From: Streptomyces carminius
Lineage (GTDB): Bacteria; Actinomycetota; Actinomycetes; Streptomycetales; Streptomycetaceae
Assembly (NCBI RefSeq): GCF_002794255.1
Contig: NZ_PGGW01000069.1
Location: 1-64,000 of the forward strand
Length of the DNA stretch: 64,000 nucleotides
Direction of reading: 5' to 3'
Position 1 is the stretch's first letter; every line of letters starts with the position of its first letter. The notes beneath the pieces are model-generated. The model was given only the letters and a program-made list of their open reading frames with translations, was not told where the DNA came from and ran no database searches. Position numbers and translations under genes: made by a program. Below, piece after piece: positions 8,346 through 20,165 of this stretch.

Positions 8346-10364
8346 ATGCGGCGCGGTGGTGGCTTCCTCCCCGGCGGCCTGCTGTCCGAGGGGGCGACGG
8401 GCAGCCGGGCGCACCCCGTGTTCCGGATGTTCGTCCGCTGGGTGCGCCGTCCGCTGCTGCCCGGGGTGCGGCTGTGGCGGCGCAACATCCAGCTCCGAGT
8501 GGTGGCCACCACCCTGCTGATGTCGCTCGCCGTGGTCCTGCTGCTCGGCCTGGTGGTGATCGGGCAGGTCCGCTACGGCCTGCTGGAGGCCAAGCAGCAG
8601 GCCGCGCAGAGCCAGGCCGCCGGGGGCTTCGCGGTGGCCGAGCAGATGGCCGACACCGCGGCCGACGGCGGACCCGAGGGCGAGTCCGGGAGCGGCCCCC
8701 GGGGGGTCCAGGACACCGGTACCTGGCTGACCAACCTGGTGACGCAGCTCGCCAGCGGCGGGCAGGGCGTCTACTACCTGGTGGCGCTCAGTTCCGAGGA
8801 GGAGGCGAGCACCTTCGGTGCGGGCGGGGGCACCGGCGCACACGGGCCGCGGGCCTCCGGCAAGGTGCTGCCCGAGGACAGCGTCTCGCTGCGGCTGCGC
8901 CAGGCGCTGGACGAGAACCCGGACACCCACAGGCAGTACGGCAGGGTCGTGCTGGCCGACGGCCGGACCGAGGCCGCGCTGGTCATAGGCAAGCGGCTCA
9001 GCGATCCCAACGGCGACCCGTACCAGCTGTACTACCTCTTCCCGTTCAGTCAGGAGGAGAAGTCCCTCAGCCTCGTCAAGGGCACCCTCGCCACCGCCGG
9101 GGTCTTCGTGGTGGTACTGCTGGGGGCCATCGCCTGGCTGGTGGTGCGCCAGGTCGTCACCCCGGTCAGGATGGCCGCCCGGATCTCCGAGCGGCTGGCC
9201 GCCGGACGCCTCCAGGAGCGGATGAAGGTCGCCGGCGAGGACGACATCGCGCGGCTGGGCGAGTCGTTCAACAAGATGGCCAGAAACCTCCAGATGAAGA
9301 TCCAGCAGTTGGAGGAGCTGTCCCGGATGCAGCGCCGGTTCGTCTCGGACGTCTCGCACGAGCTGCGCACCCCGCTCACCACGGTGCGGATGGCCGCGGA
9401 CGTCATCCACGAGGCGCGGGACGAGTTCGACCCGGTGACGGCCCGCTCCGCCGAGCTGCTGCTGGGCCAGCTGGACCGCTTCGAGTCGCTTCTGGCGGAT
9501 CTGCTGGAGATCAGCCGCTTCGACGCCGGGGCCGCCGCGCTGGAGGCCGAGCCGACCGATCTGCGCGACGTGGTCAAGCGCGTCATCGAGGGTGCCGAGC
9601 CGCTCGCCGAGCACAAGGGCAGCCGTATCCGGGTGCGGGGGGACGAGCGGCCGGTGGTCGCGGAGGCCGACGCCCGCCGTATCGAGCGTGTGCTGCGCAA
9701 CCTCGTGGTCAACGCCGTCGAGCACGGTGAGGGCCGCGACATCGTGGTCCGTCTCGCCGCGGGCGGCGGAGCGGTGGCCGTCGCCGTGCGCGACTACGGG
9801 GTCGGGCTCAGGACCGGTGAGGCGGCCAGGGTCTTCGACCGCTTCTGGCGGGCCGATCCCGCCCGGGCCCGTACCACCGGCGGCACCGGGCTGGGTCTGT
9901 CCATCGCCGTCGAGGACGCCCGCCTGCACGGCGGCTGGCTGCAGGCCTGGGGCGAACCGGGCGGCGGCTCGCAGTTCCGGCTGACCATCCCGCAGACCGC
10001 GGGCGGGACGCTGCGCGGCTCGCCCATCCCGCTGGAGCCCGCCGACTCCCGCCGCCGGCGGGAGCTGGAACGGGTGCCGGCGGACGGGCCCGGTCCGGCC
10101 GCGCTCCCGCCTGCCCGCCCGCCCGGGGAGGGCGGGCAGGCCCCGCTCGGTCCGGGGGACGGCGAGGCGGGAGCACGGTCCGGGCTTCCGGAGCACGGGA
10201 ACGGCCCGGAGCACGGGAACGGCCCGGAGCACGGGAACGGCCCGGACGGTGGTCCCCGGCACGGCTCGGGGAACGGCTCCGGGCATGCCCCCGGCCACGG
10301 CCCCCGGGTACGGACACGGACGACGGAGGAGCGGCGACACCATGGCGACCGGCACGGTGACTGA
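8346..10364 (+). CDS. mtrB: Sensor histidine kinase MtrB
   Basis: MtrB phosphorylates MtrA. The 672-residue protein has membrane helices at about 52-75 and 248-268 flanking an extracytoplasmic sensor region, a HAMP segment (about 270-322), the phosphorylated His338 in SHELRTPL, and the ATPase region with NLVVNAVEHGEG and GTGLGLSIA. A Gly/Pro-rich cytoplasmic tail of about 120 residues follows, containing three EHGNGP repeats. The coding sequence runs 23 bases into lpqB in another frame, so the lpqB start lies inside mtrB. Confidence 0.95.
   Translation: MRRGGGFLPGGLLSEGATGSRAHPVFRMFVRWVRRPLLPGVRLWRRNIQLRVVATTLLMSLAVVLLLGLVVIGQVRYGLLEAKQQAAQSQAAGGFAVAEQMADTAADGGPEGESGSGPRGVQDTGTWLTNLVTQLASGGQGVYYLVALSSEEEASTFGAGGGTGAHGPRASGKVLPEDSVSLRLRQALDENPDTHRQYGRVVLADGRTEAALVIGKRLSDPNGDPYQLYYLFPFSQEEKSLSLVKGTLATAGVFVVVLLGAIAWLVVRQVVTPVRMAARISERLAAGRLQERMKVAGEDDIARLGESFNKMARNLQMKIQQLEELSRMQRRFVSDVSHELRTPLTTVRMAADVIHEARDEFDPVTARSAELLLGQLDRFESLLADLLEISRFDAGAAALEAEPTDLRDVVKRVIEGAEPLAEHKGSRIRVRGDERPVVAEADARRIERVLRNLVVNAVEHGEGRDIVVRLAAGGGAVAVAVRDYGVGLRTGEAARVFDRFWRADPARARTTGGTGLGLSIAVEDARLHGGWLQAWGEPGGGSQFRLTIPQTAGGTLRGSPIPLEPADSRRRRELERVPADGPGPAALPPARPPGEGGQAPLGPGDGEAGARSGLPEHGNGPEHGNGPEHGNGPDGGPRHGSGNGSGHAPGHGPRVRTRTTEERRHHGDRHGD
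10191..10244 (+). repeat. 18-bp x3 tandem repeat in the mtrB 3' end
   Basis: Three perfect copies of GAGCACGGGAACGGCCCG lie head to tail and encode three EHGNGP units in the low-complexity tail of MtrB. Copy number may vary between strains because the repeats are identical and in frame. Confidence 0.95.
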
Positions 10365-12255
10365 GCGCACCCGCACGGCGGGCGGGCGCCCCCGCCCGGA
10401 GCGTCCGGCCCGCCGGGCGCTGCGCAGGACGGGGGCGGCGGCCGGCGCGGCCGCCCTGCTGCTCGCCGGCTGCGCGTCGATGCCCGACGAGGGAGAGGTA
10501 CGCCGGGTCAACCCCTCGCTGCGTGCCGACGCCGACTCGCAGGTGCGGGTGTTCGGGGTGAGCCCGCGGAAGGACGCGCCGCCCGCGCAGATCGTCCGCG
10601 GCTTCCTGGAGGCCACGACGAGCGAGGAGCCGGACTTCAGTACCGCACGCGAGTACCTGACCGGCCGGGCGGCGGAGAGCTGGGACCCCTTCGCCCGCAC
10701 GACGGTGCTCGACGGCGCGCCCGGCGTCCTCTCTCCGGGCGGTGCCGCCACCGGCCGGGAGAGCACCGGTCACACGATGGAGGTCACCGGCTCCACCGTC
10801 GCCGTGGTGGACGGCGAGCACGCGTACCGTCCCGCCGAGGGCACGTACCGGGAGACGTTCCAGCTCGCGCGGGTAAACGGGCAGTGGCGCATCGACCGGC
10901 TGCCGGACGGGCTGGTGGTGGCCGAGTCCGACTTCCAGCGCATCTACCAGCCGGTCAACATCTACCACTACGCGAGCCTGGGCCCGGACACCGGCGCGGT
11001 GACGCGCGGCAGGGACGTGCTGGTCGCCGACCCGGTGTACGTGCGCCGCCGGATAGACCCGGTGACCGAGACGGTCAGGACGCTGCTGGACGGCCCGACC
11101 GGCTGGCTGGCCCCGGTGGTCGACTCGGCGTTCCCCGCCGATGTCCGGCTCCCCGACGGGACGCGGCTCTCCCCGGACGACTCCGGCACCCTGACCGTGC
11201 CGCTGACCAGGGGGAAGGCGGACGAGCAGGAGCGGCCGATCCGGGTGGACCGCGCCCAGTGCGAGCGGATGGCGGCGCAGCTGCTGCACACCGTGGACGG
11301 CCAGCTCGCGAGCAAGATCGGCCGTGTCCGGCTGACCCTGGGCGAAGGTGGCGAGGAGCTGTGCGCCCAGACCGGTGAGGAGGCGCAGGGGTACACGCCG
11401 GGGCGGCTGAACGGCGATCTGGACCACCGCCAGTACTTCATCGACTCCGCGAACCGGCTGGCCATGGTGGTGGGGGGAGCGGGGAGCACCACCCCGGTGC
11501 CCGGGCCCTTCAGCGCCGGACCGGCCGGAATGCGGGCGGTCTCGGTGAGCCGGGACGAGGAGCGCGGCGCGGGGGTCTCCCTGGACGGCCGCTCGCTGTA
11601 CGTCGCCCCCCTCGCGTCCGGTGTCGCCCTGGGGGAGTCGGTTCTGACCAGCGAGGCGGAGCGGGAGGGGGACAGGCTGACGGCACCGAGCTGGGACGGG
11701 CTCGGCGATCTGTGGGTGGCCGACCGGAATCCGGCGAACCCCCGGCTGCTGCGGTTGCGCGGCGGCCAGGAGGATCCGGAGGAGGTCGAGGTGACGGGGC
11801 TCGGCGACGGACGGATCGAGGCCCTGCGGGTCTCCTCGGACGGGGTGCGGATAGCGCTGCTGATCAGCGTGGACGGCCGTACGACGCTGCAGCTCGGACG
11901 CGTCGAGCGGCAGGATGTGGGCGGCGGTCTGTCCGGGACCGCCGTGACCGGCCTGCGGCCGGTCGCCCCGCGGATGGAGGACGTGGTGGACGCCTCCTGG
12001 GCGGGTGACAGCCGGCTGGTGGTCGTCGGCCGGGAGTCCGCCGGCGTGCAGCAACTGCGCTACACGGCGACGGACGGCTCACCGGTGAGTCCGGCCACGC
12101 TGCCGGGGCTCAACGAGGTGACCGGGGTGGCGGCCTCGGAGAACGAGGAGGAGCCGCTGCTGGCCGACACCAAGGAGGGCATCGCCCGGCTCGCGCGCGA
12201 CGGCGAGTGGGAACTGGTCACCGAGGAGGGGTCGACTCCCGCCTACCCGGGGTAG
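10342..12255 (+). CDS. lpqB: Lipoprotein LpqB (MtrAB accessory, GerMN domain)
   Basis: LpqB is a secreted lipoprotein that modulates MtrB signalling. The 637-residue product has an Arg-rich N-terminus, a hydrophobic stretch and lipobox LLAGC, placing the lipidated cysteine at residue 44. A GerMN domain follows (VYVRRRIDPVTETVRTLLDG), and the C-terminal half resembles a beta-propeller (repeats such as SLDGRSLYVAPLASG and SSDGVRIALLISVDGR). It is encoded after mtrB with a 23-base overlap and precedes the ComF gene by 10 bases. Confidence 0.94.
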   Translation: MATGTVTERTRTAGGRPRPERPARRALRRTGAAAGAAALLLAGCASMPDEGEVRRVNPSLRADADSQVRVFGVSPRKDAPPAQIVRGFLEATTSEEPDFSTAREYLTGRAAESWDPFARTTVLDGAPGVLSPGGAATGRESTGHTMEVTGSTVAVVDGEHAYRPAEGTYRETFQLARVNGQWRIDRLPDGLVVAESDFQRIYQPVNIYHYASLGPDTGAVTRGRDVLVADPVYVRRRIDPVTETVRTLLDGPTGWLAPVVDSAFPADVRLPDGTRLSPDDSGTLTVPLTRGKADEQERPIRVDRAQCERMAAQLLHTVDGQLASKIGRVRLTLGEGGEELCAQTGEEAQGYTPGRLNGDLDHRQYFIDSANRLAMVVGGAGSTTPVPGPFSAGPAGMRAVSVSRDEERGAGVSLDGRSLYVAPLASGVALGESVLTSEAEREGDRLTAPSWDGLGDLWVADRNPANPRLLRLRGGQEDPEEVEVTGLGDGRIEALRVSSDGVRIALLISVDGRTTLQLGRVERQDVGGGLSGTAVTGLRPVAPRMEDVVDASWAGDSRLVVVGRESAGVQQLRYTATDGSPVSPATLPGLNEVTGVAASENEEEPLLADTKEGIARLARDGEWELVTEEGSTPAYPG

Positions 12256-12265
12256 GTGTTCCGGC

Positions 12266-13006
12266 ATGTACGGCGTGCGGGAGTGGTGGCGGGACATGGC
12301 CGGTGAGCTGGCCGGGCTGGTGCTGCCGGCCGACTGCGCGGGCTGCGGGCTGCCGCGCACCGGTCTGTGCGGGCGGTGCGCCGGGCTGCTGCACGGGGCC
12401 CGTGCCGCGGTACGGCGGGTGCGGCCGCACCCGCCGCCCCCGGGGCTGCCCGCGGTGTACGCGGCCCTGCCCTACGCCGACGAGGCGCGGGCCGTGCTGC
12501 TGGCGCACAAGGAGCGCGGCGCGCTGCGGCTGGCCGCGCCGCTGGGGAGCGTACTGGCCGCGTCCGTACGGGCGGCGGCGGACGCGGCGGCAGCGGCGGG
12601 CCGCCCGGGGCCGCCCGTGACGGACGCGGAGCCGCTGCTGCTGGTGCCGGTGCCGTCCGCGCGCCGGGCGGTGGCGGCGCGCGGCCACGATCCGGTGCGG
12701 CGGATCGCCCTGGCGGCGGCCGGGGAGCTCAGACGCGGCGGACGGCCCGCGCGGGTGCTCGCGGTGCTGCGGCAGCGGCGGTCCGTGGCCGACCAGGCCG
12801 GGCTGACCGCCCGGCAGCGGGCGGCCAATCTGGCGGGGGCGCTGGAAGTCCCGGCCGGGGCCGGGCGGTTGGCGGCGGAGGGCCCGGTGGTCGTGGTGGA
12901 CGACCTGGTGACCACCGGAGCCTCACTGGCGGAGGCGGCGCGGGCGCTGTCCGCGGCGGGCGGCCGGGTGGTCGGTGCGGCCGTGGTCGCGGCCGCGGAA
13001 CGGTGA
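12266..13006 (+). CDS. ComF family phosphoribosyltransferase-like protein
   Basis: The 246-residue protein has the double zinc ribbon typical of ComF (Cys24, Cys27, Cys35, Cys38) and a C-terminal phosphoribosyltransferase fold with the PRPP-binding motif VVVVDDLVTTGASL. ComF proteins have been linked to DNA uptake in naturally competent bacteria, but in Streptomyces the role is not established. The start ATG lies 10 bases after the lpqB stop, so it may be expressed from the mtr operon. Nucleotide or DNA metabolism is a fair guess; the substrate is unknown. Confidence 0.88.
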   Translation: MYGVREWWRDMAGELAGLVLPADCAGCGLPRTGLCGRCAGLLHGARAAVRRVRPHPPPPGLPAVYAALPYADEARAVLLAHKERGALRLAAPLGSVLAASVRAAADAAAAAGRPGPPVTDAEPLLLVPVPSARRAVAARGHDPVRRIALAAAGELRRGGRPARVLAVLRQRRSVADQAGLTARQRAANLAGALEVPAGAGRLAAEGPVVVVDDLVTTGASLAEAARALSAAGGRVVGAAVVAAAER

Positions 13007-13445
13007 GCGCCCGCGCCGGCCGGGCGCGTACCCGGGGAGCGGGCACGGCGGGAGGCGGCGGGCCGTGCCGGAGCGGTGCCGGAGCCGTGCCGGAGCGGAG
13101 GTGGAGCCGTGCTGGAGCGGAGGTGAACGCGATGGCACACCCGATCGTAGGTAAGTGTCGGCAGGGGGTGCCGGGCGTCCGCCAGGAGAGGTACGTTCGG
13201 TTGTGAGGAATGGCGATTGCCGTTCCCTATGACGGGTCATGTGCGCTATAAGGCGTTTGACCGGCTTTGCTGGCCATCCCCGCGGAAAAGGGGGTGGAGG
13301 TCTCCCCGGCGGGGGAGGAGGAGGTGAAAGTCGCAACCCGACGTAGCGCCGGACGGTGACCGGAAATGACCGCACCATCCGGACTCAGTGCACAAAGGGC
13401 GTGCTCCGCCACGGAGCGCGGAGCAGCCCGGGAACGGAGTTCTGC
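13007..13445 (+). other. Intergenic region: tandem repeats and hpf leader
   Basis: This 439-base gap has no credible gene. It contains the 22-bp tandem repeats at 13081-13124, a short AT-richer stretch at 13206-13258 with TATAAG at 13247 that could be a promoter -10, and two small hairpins: CCATCCCC with GGGGTGG (13274-13297, one bulge) and CTCCCC with GGGGAG (13302-13317). The hpf mRNA therefore probably has a structured leader of about 190 bases. Confidence 0.55.
13081..13124. repeat. 22-bp tandem repeat, two copies
   Basis: Two adjacent 22-base units (13081-13102 and 13103-13124) differ at a single base (C versus T at unit position 11). A partial related unit lies just upstream (around 13061-13080). 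They sit between comF and hpf and are not part of an evident gene. Confidence 0.9.
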
Positions 13446-14153
13446 GTGGACATCGTCGTCAAGGGCCGCAAGACAGAGGTACCGGAGCGGTTCCGCAAGC
13501 ACGTGGTCGACAAGCTCAAGCTGGACAAGATCCAGAAGATCGACGCCAAGGTGATCCGCCTCGACGTCGAGGTGTCCAAGGAGCACAACCCCCGCCAGGC
13601 CGACCGTTCCGACCGGGTGGAGATCACACTGCGCTCCCGGGGCCCGGTCATCCGCGCCGAGGCGGCGGCGGCCGATCCGTACGCAGCGCTGGACCTCGCC
13701 ACGGAGAAGCTGGAGACGAGGCTGCGCAAACAGCACGACAAGCGGGTCTGCGCACGACGCGGGAACGGGCACGGCCGGGTTCCGGCACACGAGGTGGCCA
13801 TGACCGTTCCGAACGCGGCGCGCGTCGGGGACGACGGCCGCCTGGAGGGCCGGACGGCGGTGGACGAGGAGTGGCAGCCGCCCACCACCCGGGTCGGACC
13901 CCTGGAGGTGCAGGGCGAGGGGCCGCTGGTCGTCCGGGAGAAGACCCACGCGGCGGCGCCGATGTCGCTGGACCAGGCCCTCTACGAGATGGAACTGGTC
14001 GGGCACGACTTCTACCTGTTCGTCGACTCCGAGAGCAAGCTGCCGAGCGTCGTCTACCGGCGGCACGGCTATGACTACGGCGTCATCCGCCTGGAGCCCG
14101 ACCCGTTCGTCGAGGAGCCCCCGCACGGTGCCGGAGGTTCTCTCGGCGGCTGA
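13446..14153 (+). CDS. hpf: Ribosome hibernation-promoting factor, long form
   Basis: Long HPF binds the small ribosomal subunit and dimerises 70S ribosomes into inactive 100S particles in stationary phase or stress. The 235-residue protein has the N-terminal S30AE domain (DIVVKGRKTEVPERFRKHV, then ALDLATEKLETRLRKQHDKR) and the C-terminal dimerisation domain (MSLDQALYEMELVGHDFYLF, SVVYRRHGYDYGVIRL). GTG 13446 gives the family N-terminus; an upstream ATG in the same frame would add 30 residues without homology. A strong terminator follows. Confidence 0.93.
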   Translation: MDIVVKGRKTEVPERFRKHVVDKLKLDKIQKIDAKVIRLDVEVSKEHNPRQADRSDRVEITLRSRGPVIRAEAAAADPYAALDLATEKLETRLRKQHDKRVCARRGNGHGRVPAHEVAMTVPNAARVGDDGRLEGRTAVDEEWQPPTTRVGPLEVQGEGPLVVREKTHAAAPMSLDQALYEMELVGHDFYLFVDSESKLPSVVYRRHGYDYGVIRLEPDPFVEEPPHGAGGSLGG

Positions 14154-14178
14154 GAACGACCGCTGACCCGCGGACCGG

Positions 14179-14220
14179 CCCCGCCCCCCGCCGATCGAGA
14201 GGATTCGGCGGGGGGCGGGG
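14179..14220 (+). terminator. hpf terminator
   Basis: A perfect 16-bp stem (14179-14194 with 14205-14220) with a 10-base loop starts 26 bases after the hpf stop. It has no T-tract, as is common in Streptomyces. Confidence 0.75.
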
Positions 14221-14303
14221 CATGGAATCATGGCGTCACCTCCAACCGGCGTCCTGCACCGACCGGTTGGTGCCGCGTTGCCTTGGCTGCAGGGGGAGGA
14301 ACG

Positions 14304-15080
14304 ATGGCGGACAGCTTCGGGCCCGTGACGTCCGGCGCGCACCACGGCGGCCGCGGCGCCGCCCCCGCGGACGAGCGGGAACACGAGCCGTACGGGGAAC
14401 ACGGGCCGCGCAGGGAGCCCGAGCCCATCCGGGTCCTGGTGGTCGACGACCACGCCCTCTTCCGGCGCGGTCTGGAGATCGTCCTCGCGCAGGAGGAGGA
14501 CATCGAGGTCGTCGGCGAGGCGGGGGACGGTGCCGAGGCCGTGGAGAAGGCCGCGGACCTGCTCCCCGACATCGTCCTGATGGACGTGCGGATGCCCCGG
14601 CGGGGCGGCATCGAGGCCTGCACCTCGATCAAGGAGGTGGCCCCCAGTGCGAAGATCATCATGTTGACGATCAGTGACGAGGAGGCCGACCTCTACGACG
14701 CGATCAAGGCGGGGGCCACCGGCTACCTGCTCAAGGAGATCTCCACCGACGAGGTCTCCACCGCGATCCGCGCCGTCGCCGACGGGCAGTCCCAGATCAG
14801 TCCGTCGATGGCGGCGAAACTGCTGACCGAGTTCAAGTCGATGATCCAGCGCACCGACGAGAAGCGGCTGGTGCCCGCGCCCCGGCTGACCGACCGGGAG
14901 CTGGAGGTGCTCAAGCTCGTCGCCACCGGCATGAACAACCGGGACATCGCCAAGGAACTCTTCATCAGCGAGAACACCGTGAAGAACCATGTCCGCAACA
15001 TCCTGGAGAAGCTCCAGCTGCACTCCCGGATGGAGGCCGTGGTCTACGCGATGCGGGAGAAGATCCTCGAGATCAGATGA
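14304..15080 (+). CDS. NarL/LuxR-family response regulator (orphan)
   Basis: The 258-residue protein has a 40-residue disordered extension, a receiver domain with Asp94 as phosphoacceptor (LMDVRMPRRGG) and a C-terminal LuxR-type helix-turn-helix (LTDRELEVLKLVATGMNNRDIAKELFISENTVKNHV, split around residues 195-230). No histidine kinase gene is adjacent, so the partner must be encoded elsewhere or the protein acts unphosphorylated. ATG 14304 follows an excellent ribosome site (AGGGGGAGGA) by 3 bases. An in-frame upstream ATG at 14283 lacks such a site. Target genes unknown. Confidence 0.9.
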   Translation: MADSFGPVTSGAHHGGRGAAPADEREHEPYGEHGPRREPEPIRVLVVDDHALFRRGLEIVLAQEEDIEVVGEAGDGAEAVEKAADLLPDIVLMDVRMPRRGGIEACTSIKEVAPSAKIIMLTISDEEADLYDAIKAGATGYLLKEISTDEVSTAIRAVADGQSQISPSMAAKLLTEFKSMIQRTDEKRLVPAPRLTDRELEVLKLVATGMNNRDIAKELFISENTVKNHVRNILEKLQLHSRMEAVVYAMREKILEIR

Positions 15081-15110
15081 GACCGGACGTCCGGACCGCC
15101 GGACGGGGCG

Positions 15111-16331
15111 TCAGACGCCGCCCCGGGCGAGCGCGGCGGTGAGTGCCGCCGCCGACTCCGGGTCCTCGCAGCGCTCCACGCGGACCGCCTCGCAGCCCAC
15201 CCAGTCCGCCGCCTCCCACAGCGCCCGCGCCATCGGCTCCACCGCTCCGCGTCCGGCCATCGACACCTGCCGGGCCACCAGTGTCCGGCCCTCGCGCGCC
15301 GGATCGACCCGGCCCAGCAGCCGCCCGCCGGCCAGCAGCGGCATCGCGAAGTAGCCGTGTATCCGCCGGGCCCGGGGGACGTACGCCTCCAGCCGGTGGG
15401 TGAAGCCGAAGATCCGCTCGGTGCGCCTGCGGTCCCAGATCAGCGAGTCGAACGGCGACAGCAGCGTGGTGCGGTGCCGCTCCCGGCGAGCCGCGGATTC
15501 CGCCTCCAGCGCCGCCGGGTCCGCCCAGGCGGGCCTGCCCCAGCCCTCGACCTCCACCGGCACCAGGCCCGTCCCGGCCACCACCGCGTCGACCTGCCCG
15601 CCCTTCAGCCGGTGGTAGTCGGCCAGGTCCGCCCGGGTGGCCACGCCCATCGCCGCCCCCGCCTGGGCGACCAGCCGCCGCAGGCACTCGTGGTCGTCCA
15701 GGTCGTCGTGGTGCAGCTCGCCGGGGACGGCCCGCTCGGCCAGGTCGTACACCCGCTTCCAGCCGCGCCGCTCGGTGCAGACCACCTCGCCGGTGTCGAG
15801 CAGCCACTCCACCGCGATCTTCGTCTCGGACCAGTCGTACCACTCGCCGCCGTTCTTGGCGCCGCCCAGCTCGGTGGCGGTCAGCGGCCCCTCGGCCCGC
15901 AGGCGCTCCCGGACGGTGGCGCAGGAGCGCCCGGAGTCCTCCATGCGGTGCCAGCGGTGGCCCCGGGCCCGGTACGCCCGGCGGCGGAAGGCGAAATGGG
16001 GCCACTCCTCGACGGGCAGGACGCAGGCGGCGTGCGACCAGTACTCGAAGGCGCGCCCCCCACTCCAGTACGCCGCCTCCACGGCCGGGCGGCCGACCGC
16101 GCCCAGCCGCGCGTACGGCACCAGCTCGTGGGAGCGGGCCAGGACCGAGATGGTGTCCAGCTGTACGGCGCCCAGCCGCCGCAGCACCCCCCGCACACCG
16201 GCCCGGCGGTCGGGCGCGCCCAGCAGGCCCTGCGCGCGCAGGGCGATCCGGCGGGCCTCGGCGGCGGAGAGGGAGAGCACGGCTCCGGAGCCGACGGCGG
16301 CGGTGTCGGTGTCGGTGTCGGTGGTGGTCAT
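15111..16331 (-). CDS. YcaQ/AlkX-type DNA glycosylase (winged helix-turn-helix)
   Basis: The 406-residue protein matches the HTH_42 (DUF1006) family that removes bulky alkyl and interstrand-crosslink adducts from DNA. The N-terminal part has ARRIALRAQGLL and the QxD catalytic motif Gln57-Leu-Asp59 (LGAVQLDTISVLARSHELV), the form found in E. coli YcaQ rather than the QxQ of AlkZ. Later motifs LLSPFDSLIWDRRRTERIFGF and GYFAMPLLAGGRLLGRVDPA complete the family pattern. Some relatives protect producers of DNA-alkylating antibiotics, but no such cluster is seen here. A general repair role is likely. It is convergent with the preceding regulator. Confidence 0.87.
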   Translation of the reverse strand: MTTTDTDTDTAAVGSGAVLSLSAAEARRIALRAQGLLGAPDRRAGVRGVLRRLGAVQLDTISVLARSHELVPYARLGAVGRPAVEAAYWSGGRAFEYWSHAACVLPVEEWPHFAFRRRAYRARGHRWHRMEDSGRSCATVRERLRAEGPLTATELGGAKNGGEWYDWSETKIAVEWLLDTGEVVCTERRGWKRVYDLAERAVPGELHHDDLDDHECLRRLVAQAGAAMGVATRADLADYHRLKGGQVDAVVAGTGLVPVEVEGWGRPAWADPAALEAESAARRERHRTTLLSPFDSLIWDRRRTERIFGFTHRLEAYVPRARRIHGYFAMPLLAGGRLLGRVDPAREGRTLVARQVSMAGRGAVEPMARALWEAADWVGCEAVRVERCEDPESAAALTAALARGGV

Positions 16332-16386
16332 GGTCCGACGATAGAGGCCGCCACCGACAGCGGGCGGAGGCTCCGGGAGCGACGGG

Positions 16387-16968
16387 TCACGGCGCCGGCA
16401 GGTACGGGGTGGCCGCCGGGCGGCCCCAGTCCGACGGCAGCAGCGATCCCGCCCACGCGTCCCGCAGGGTCCCCCGGTGCGCTATCCGCGCCCGCAGGGT
16501 CCCCTCCATGACGAACCCCAGCCGCAGCGCGACCGCCCGCGAGCCGTCGTTGCCGGTCTCCGCGTACCACTCCAGGCGCTCCACGCCCAGCGTCCCGAAG
16601 GCCCAGTCGGCCACCGCGCGCCCGGCCTCCGCGGTGTAGCCGCGGCGGCGCTGCTCCTTGGCGGTCCAGTAACCCAGCTCGGCCTGGTGCTCGGGGGTGC
16701 GCAGCCGGTCGAGCCGTACCAGCCCCATCGAGCCGACCAGCTCCCCGTCCCGGTCGAACACGCCGAAGTTGTACGCGGTGTCCTCGCGCCAGCCCGCCGG
16801 GGCGAGGCTCAGCACGAACTCCTGCGCGTGCCGCCGCTCGTACGGCTCGGGGACCGCGGTCCAGCGCAGGATGTCCGGGTCCTGGCAGGCCGCGTGGACC
16901 GCCGGGACGTCCCGCGGTTCGAAGGGACGCAGCAGCAGGCGTTCGGTGCTGAGGGTTACAGGTCGCAT
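16387..16968 (-). CDS. GNAT family N-acetyltransferase
   Basis: A RimJ/RimL-type acetyltransferase of 193 residues: LSTERLLLRPFEPRDVPAV at the start, LVGSMGLVRLD, acetyl-CoA motif ELGYWTAKEQRRRGYTAEAG and VALRLGFVMEGTLR at the end. Such enzymes acetylate N-terminal or side-chain amines of proteins or small molecules; the substrate cannot be read from sequence. It is divergent from secA, sharing about 190 bases of upstream DNA. ATG 16968 gives a full-length family N-terminus; the long upstream reading is antisense to secA. Confidence 0.88.
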   Translation of the reverse strand: MRPVTLSTERLLLRPFEPRDVPAVHAACQDPDILRWTAVPEPYERRHAQEFVLSLAPAGWREDTAYNFGVFDRDGELVGSMGLVRLDRLRTPEHQAELGYWTAKEQRRRGYTAEAGRAVADWAFGTLGVERLEWYAETGNDGSRAVALRLGFVMEGTLRARIAHRGTLRDAWAGSLLPSDWGRPAATPYLPAP

Positions 16969-17154
16969 GGGAGGAATTGTGCCGGTCGTCCGATCGGGCG
17001 GATGCGGCACCATCCGAGTCTCCGGCACGTTGGGGGTACTGGGGCCCGGTGCCCCTCGCATACGATGGCCGGTGCGGCAGGCCCGGGGAAGACGGGTCCG
17101 CCGTGCCCGCGCACCAGACCCGTGCCAGGCCCGACCGCCAAGGAGCCAGCCCAA

Positions 17155-20019
<2,865 letters not shown>

Positions 20020-20052
20020 GGCACCGGCCGCCGGGCGCGGCGGCCGGCCGGT

Positions 20053-20093
20053 CCCCGGGGCCGGGCATCCGTGACGGATGCCCGGCCCCGGGG
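20053..20093 (+). terminator. secA terminator
   Basis: A perfect 19-bp stem (20053-20071 with 20075-20093) with a three-base TGA loop begins 34 bases after the secA stop. It also separates secA from the convergent Rv3235-like gene, so it may work in both directions. Confidence 0.85.
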
Positions 20094-20165
20094 CTTTCGC
20101 CGTACCCGTGCGCCCTGTGTCCGTGCGCCCCGTACCCGCGGCGGCCGGTGCCGGGCGGCCGGGGC

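Noticed and set aside
15111..16331. Self-resistance gene of a DNA-alkylating antibiotic cluster
   Set aside because: The glycosylase family includes such genes, but no biosynthetic genes are present and the neighbours are core genes.
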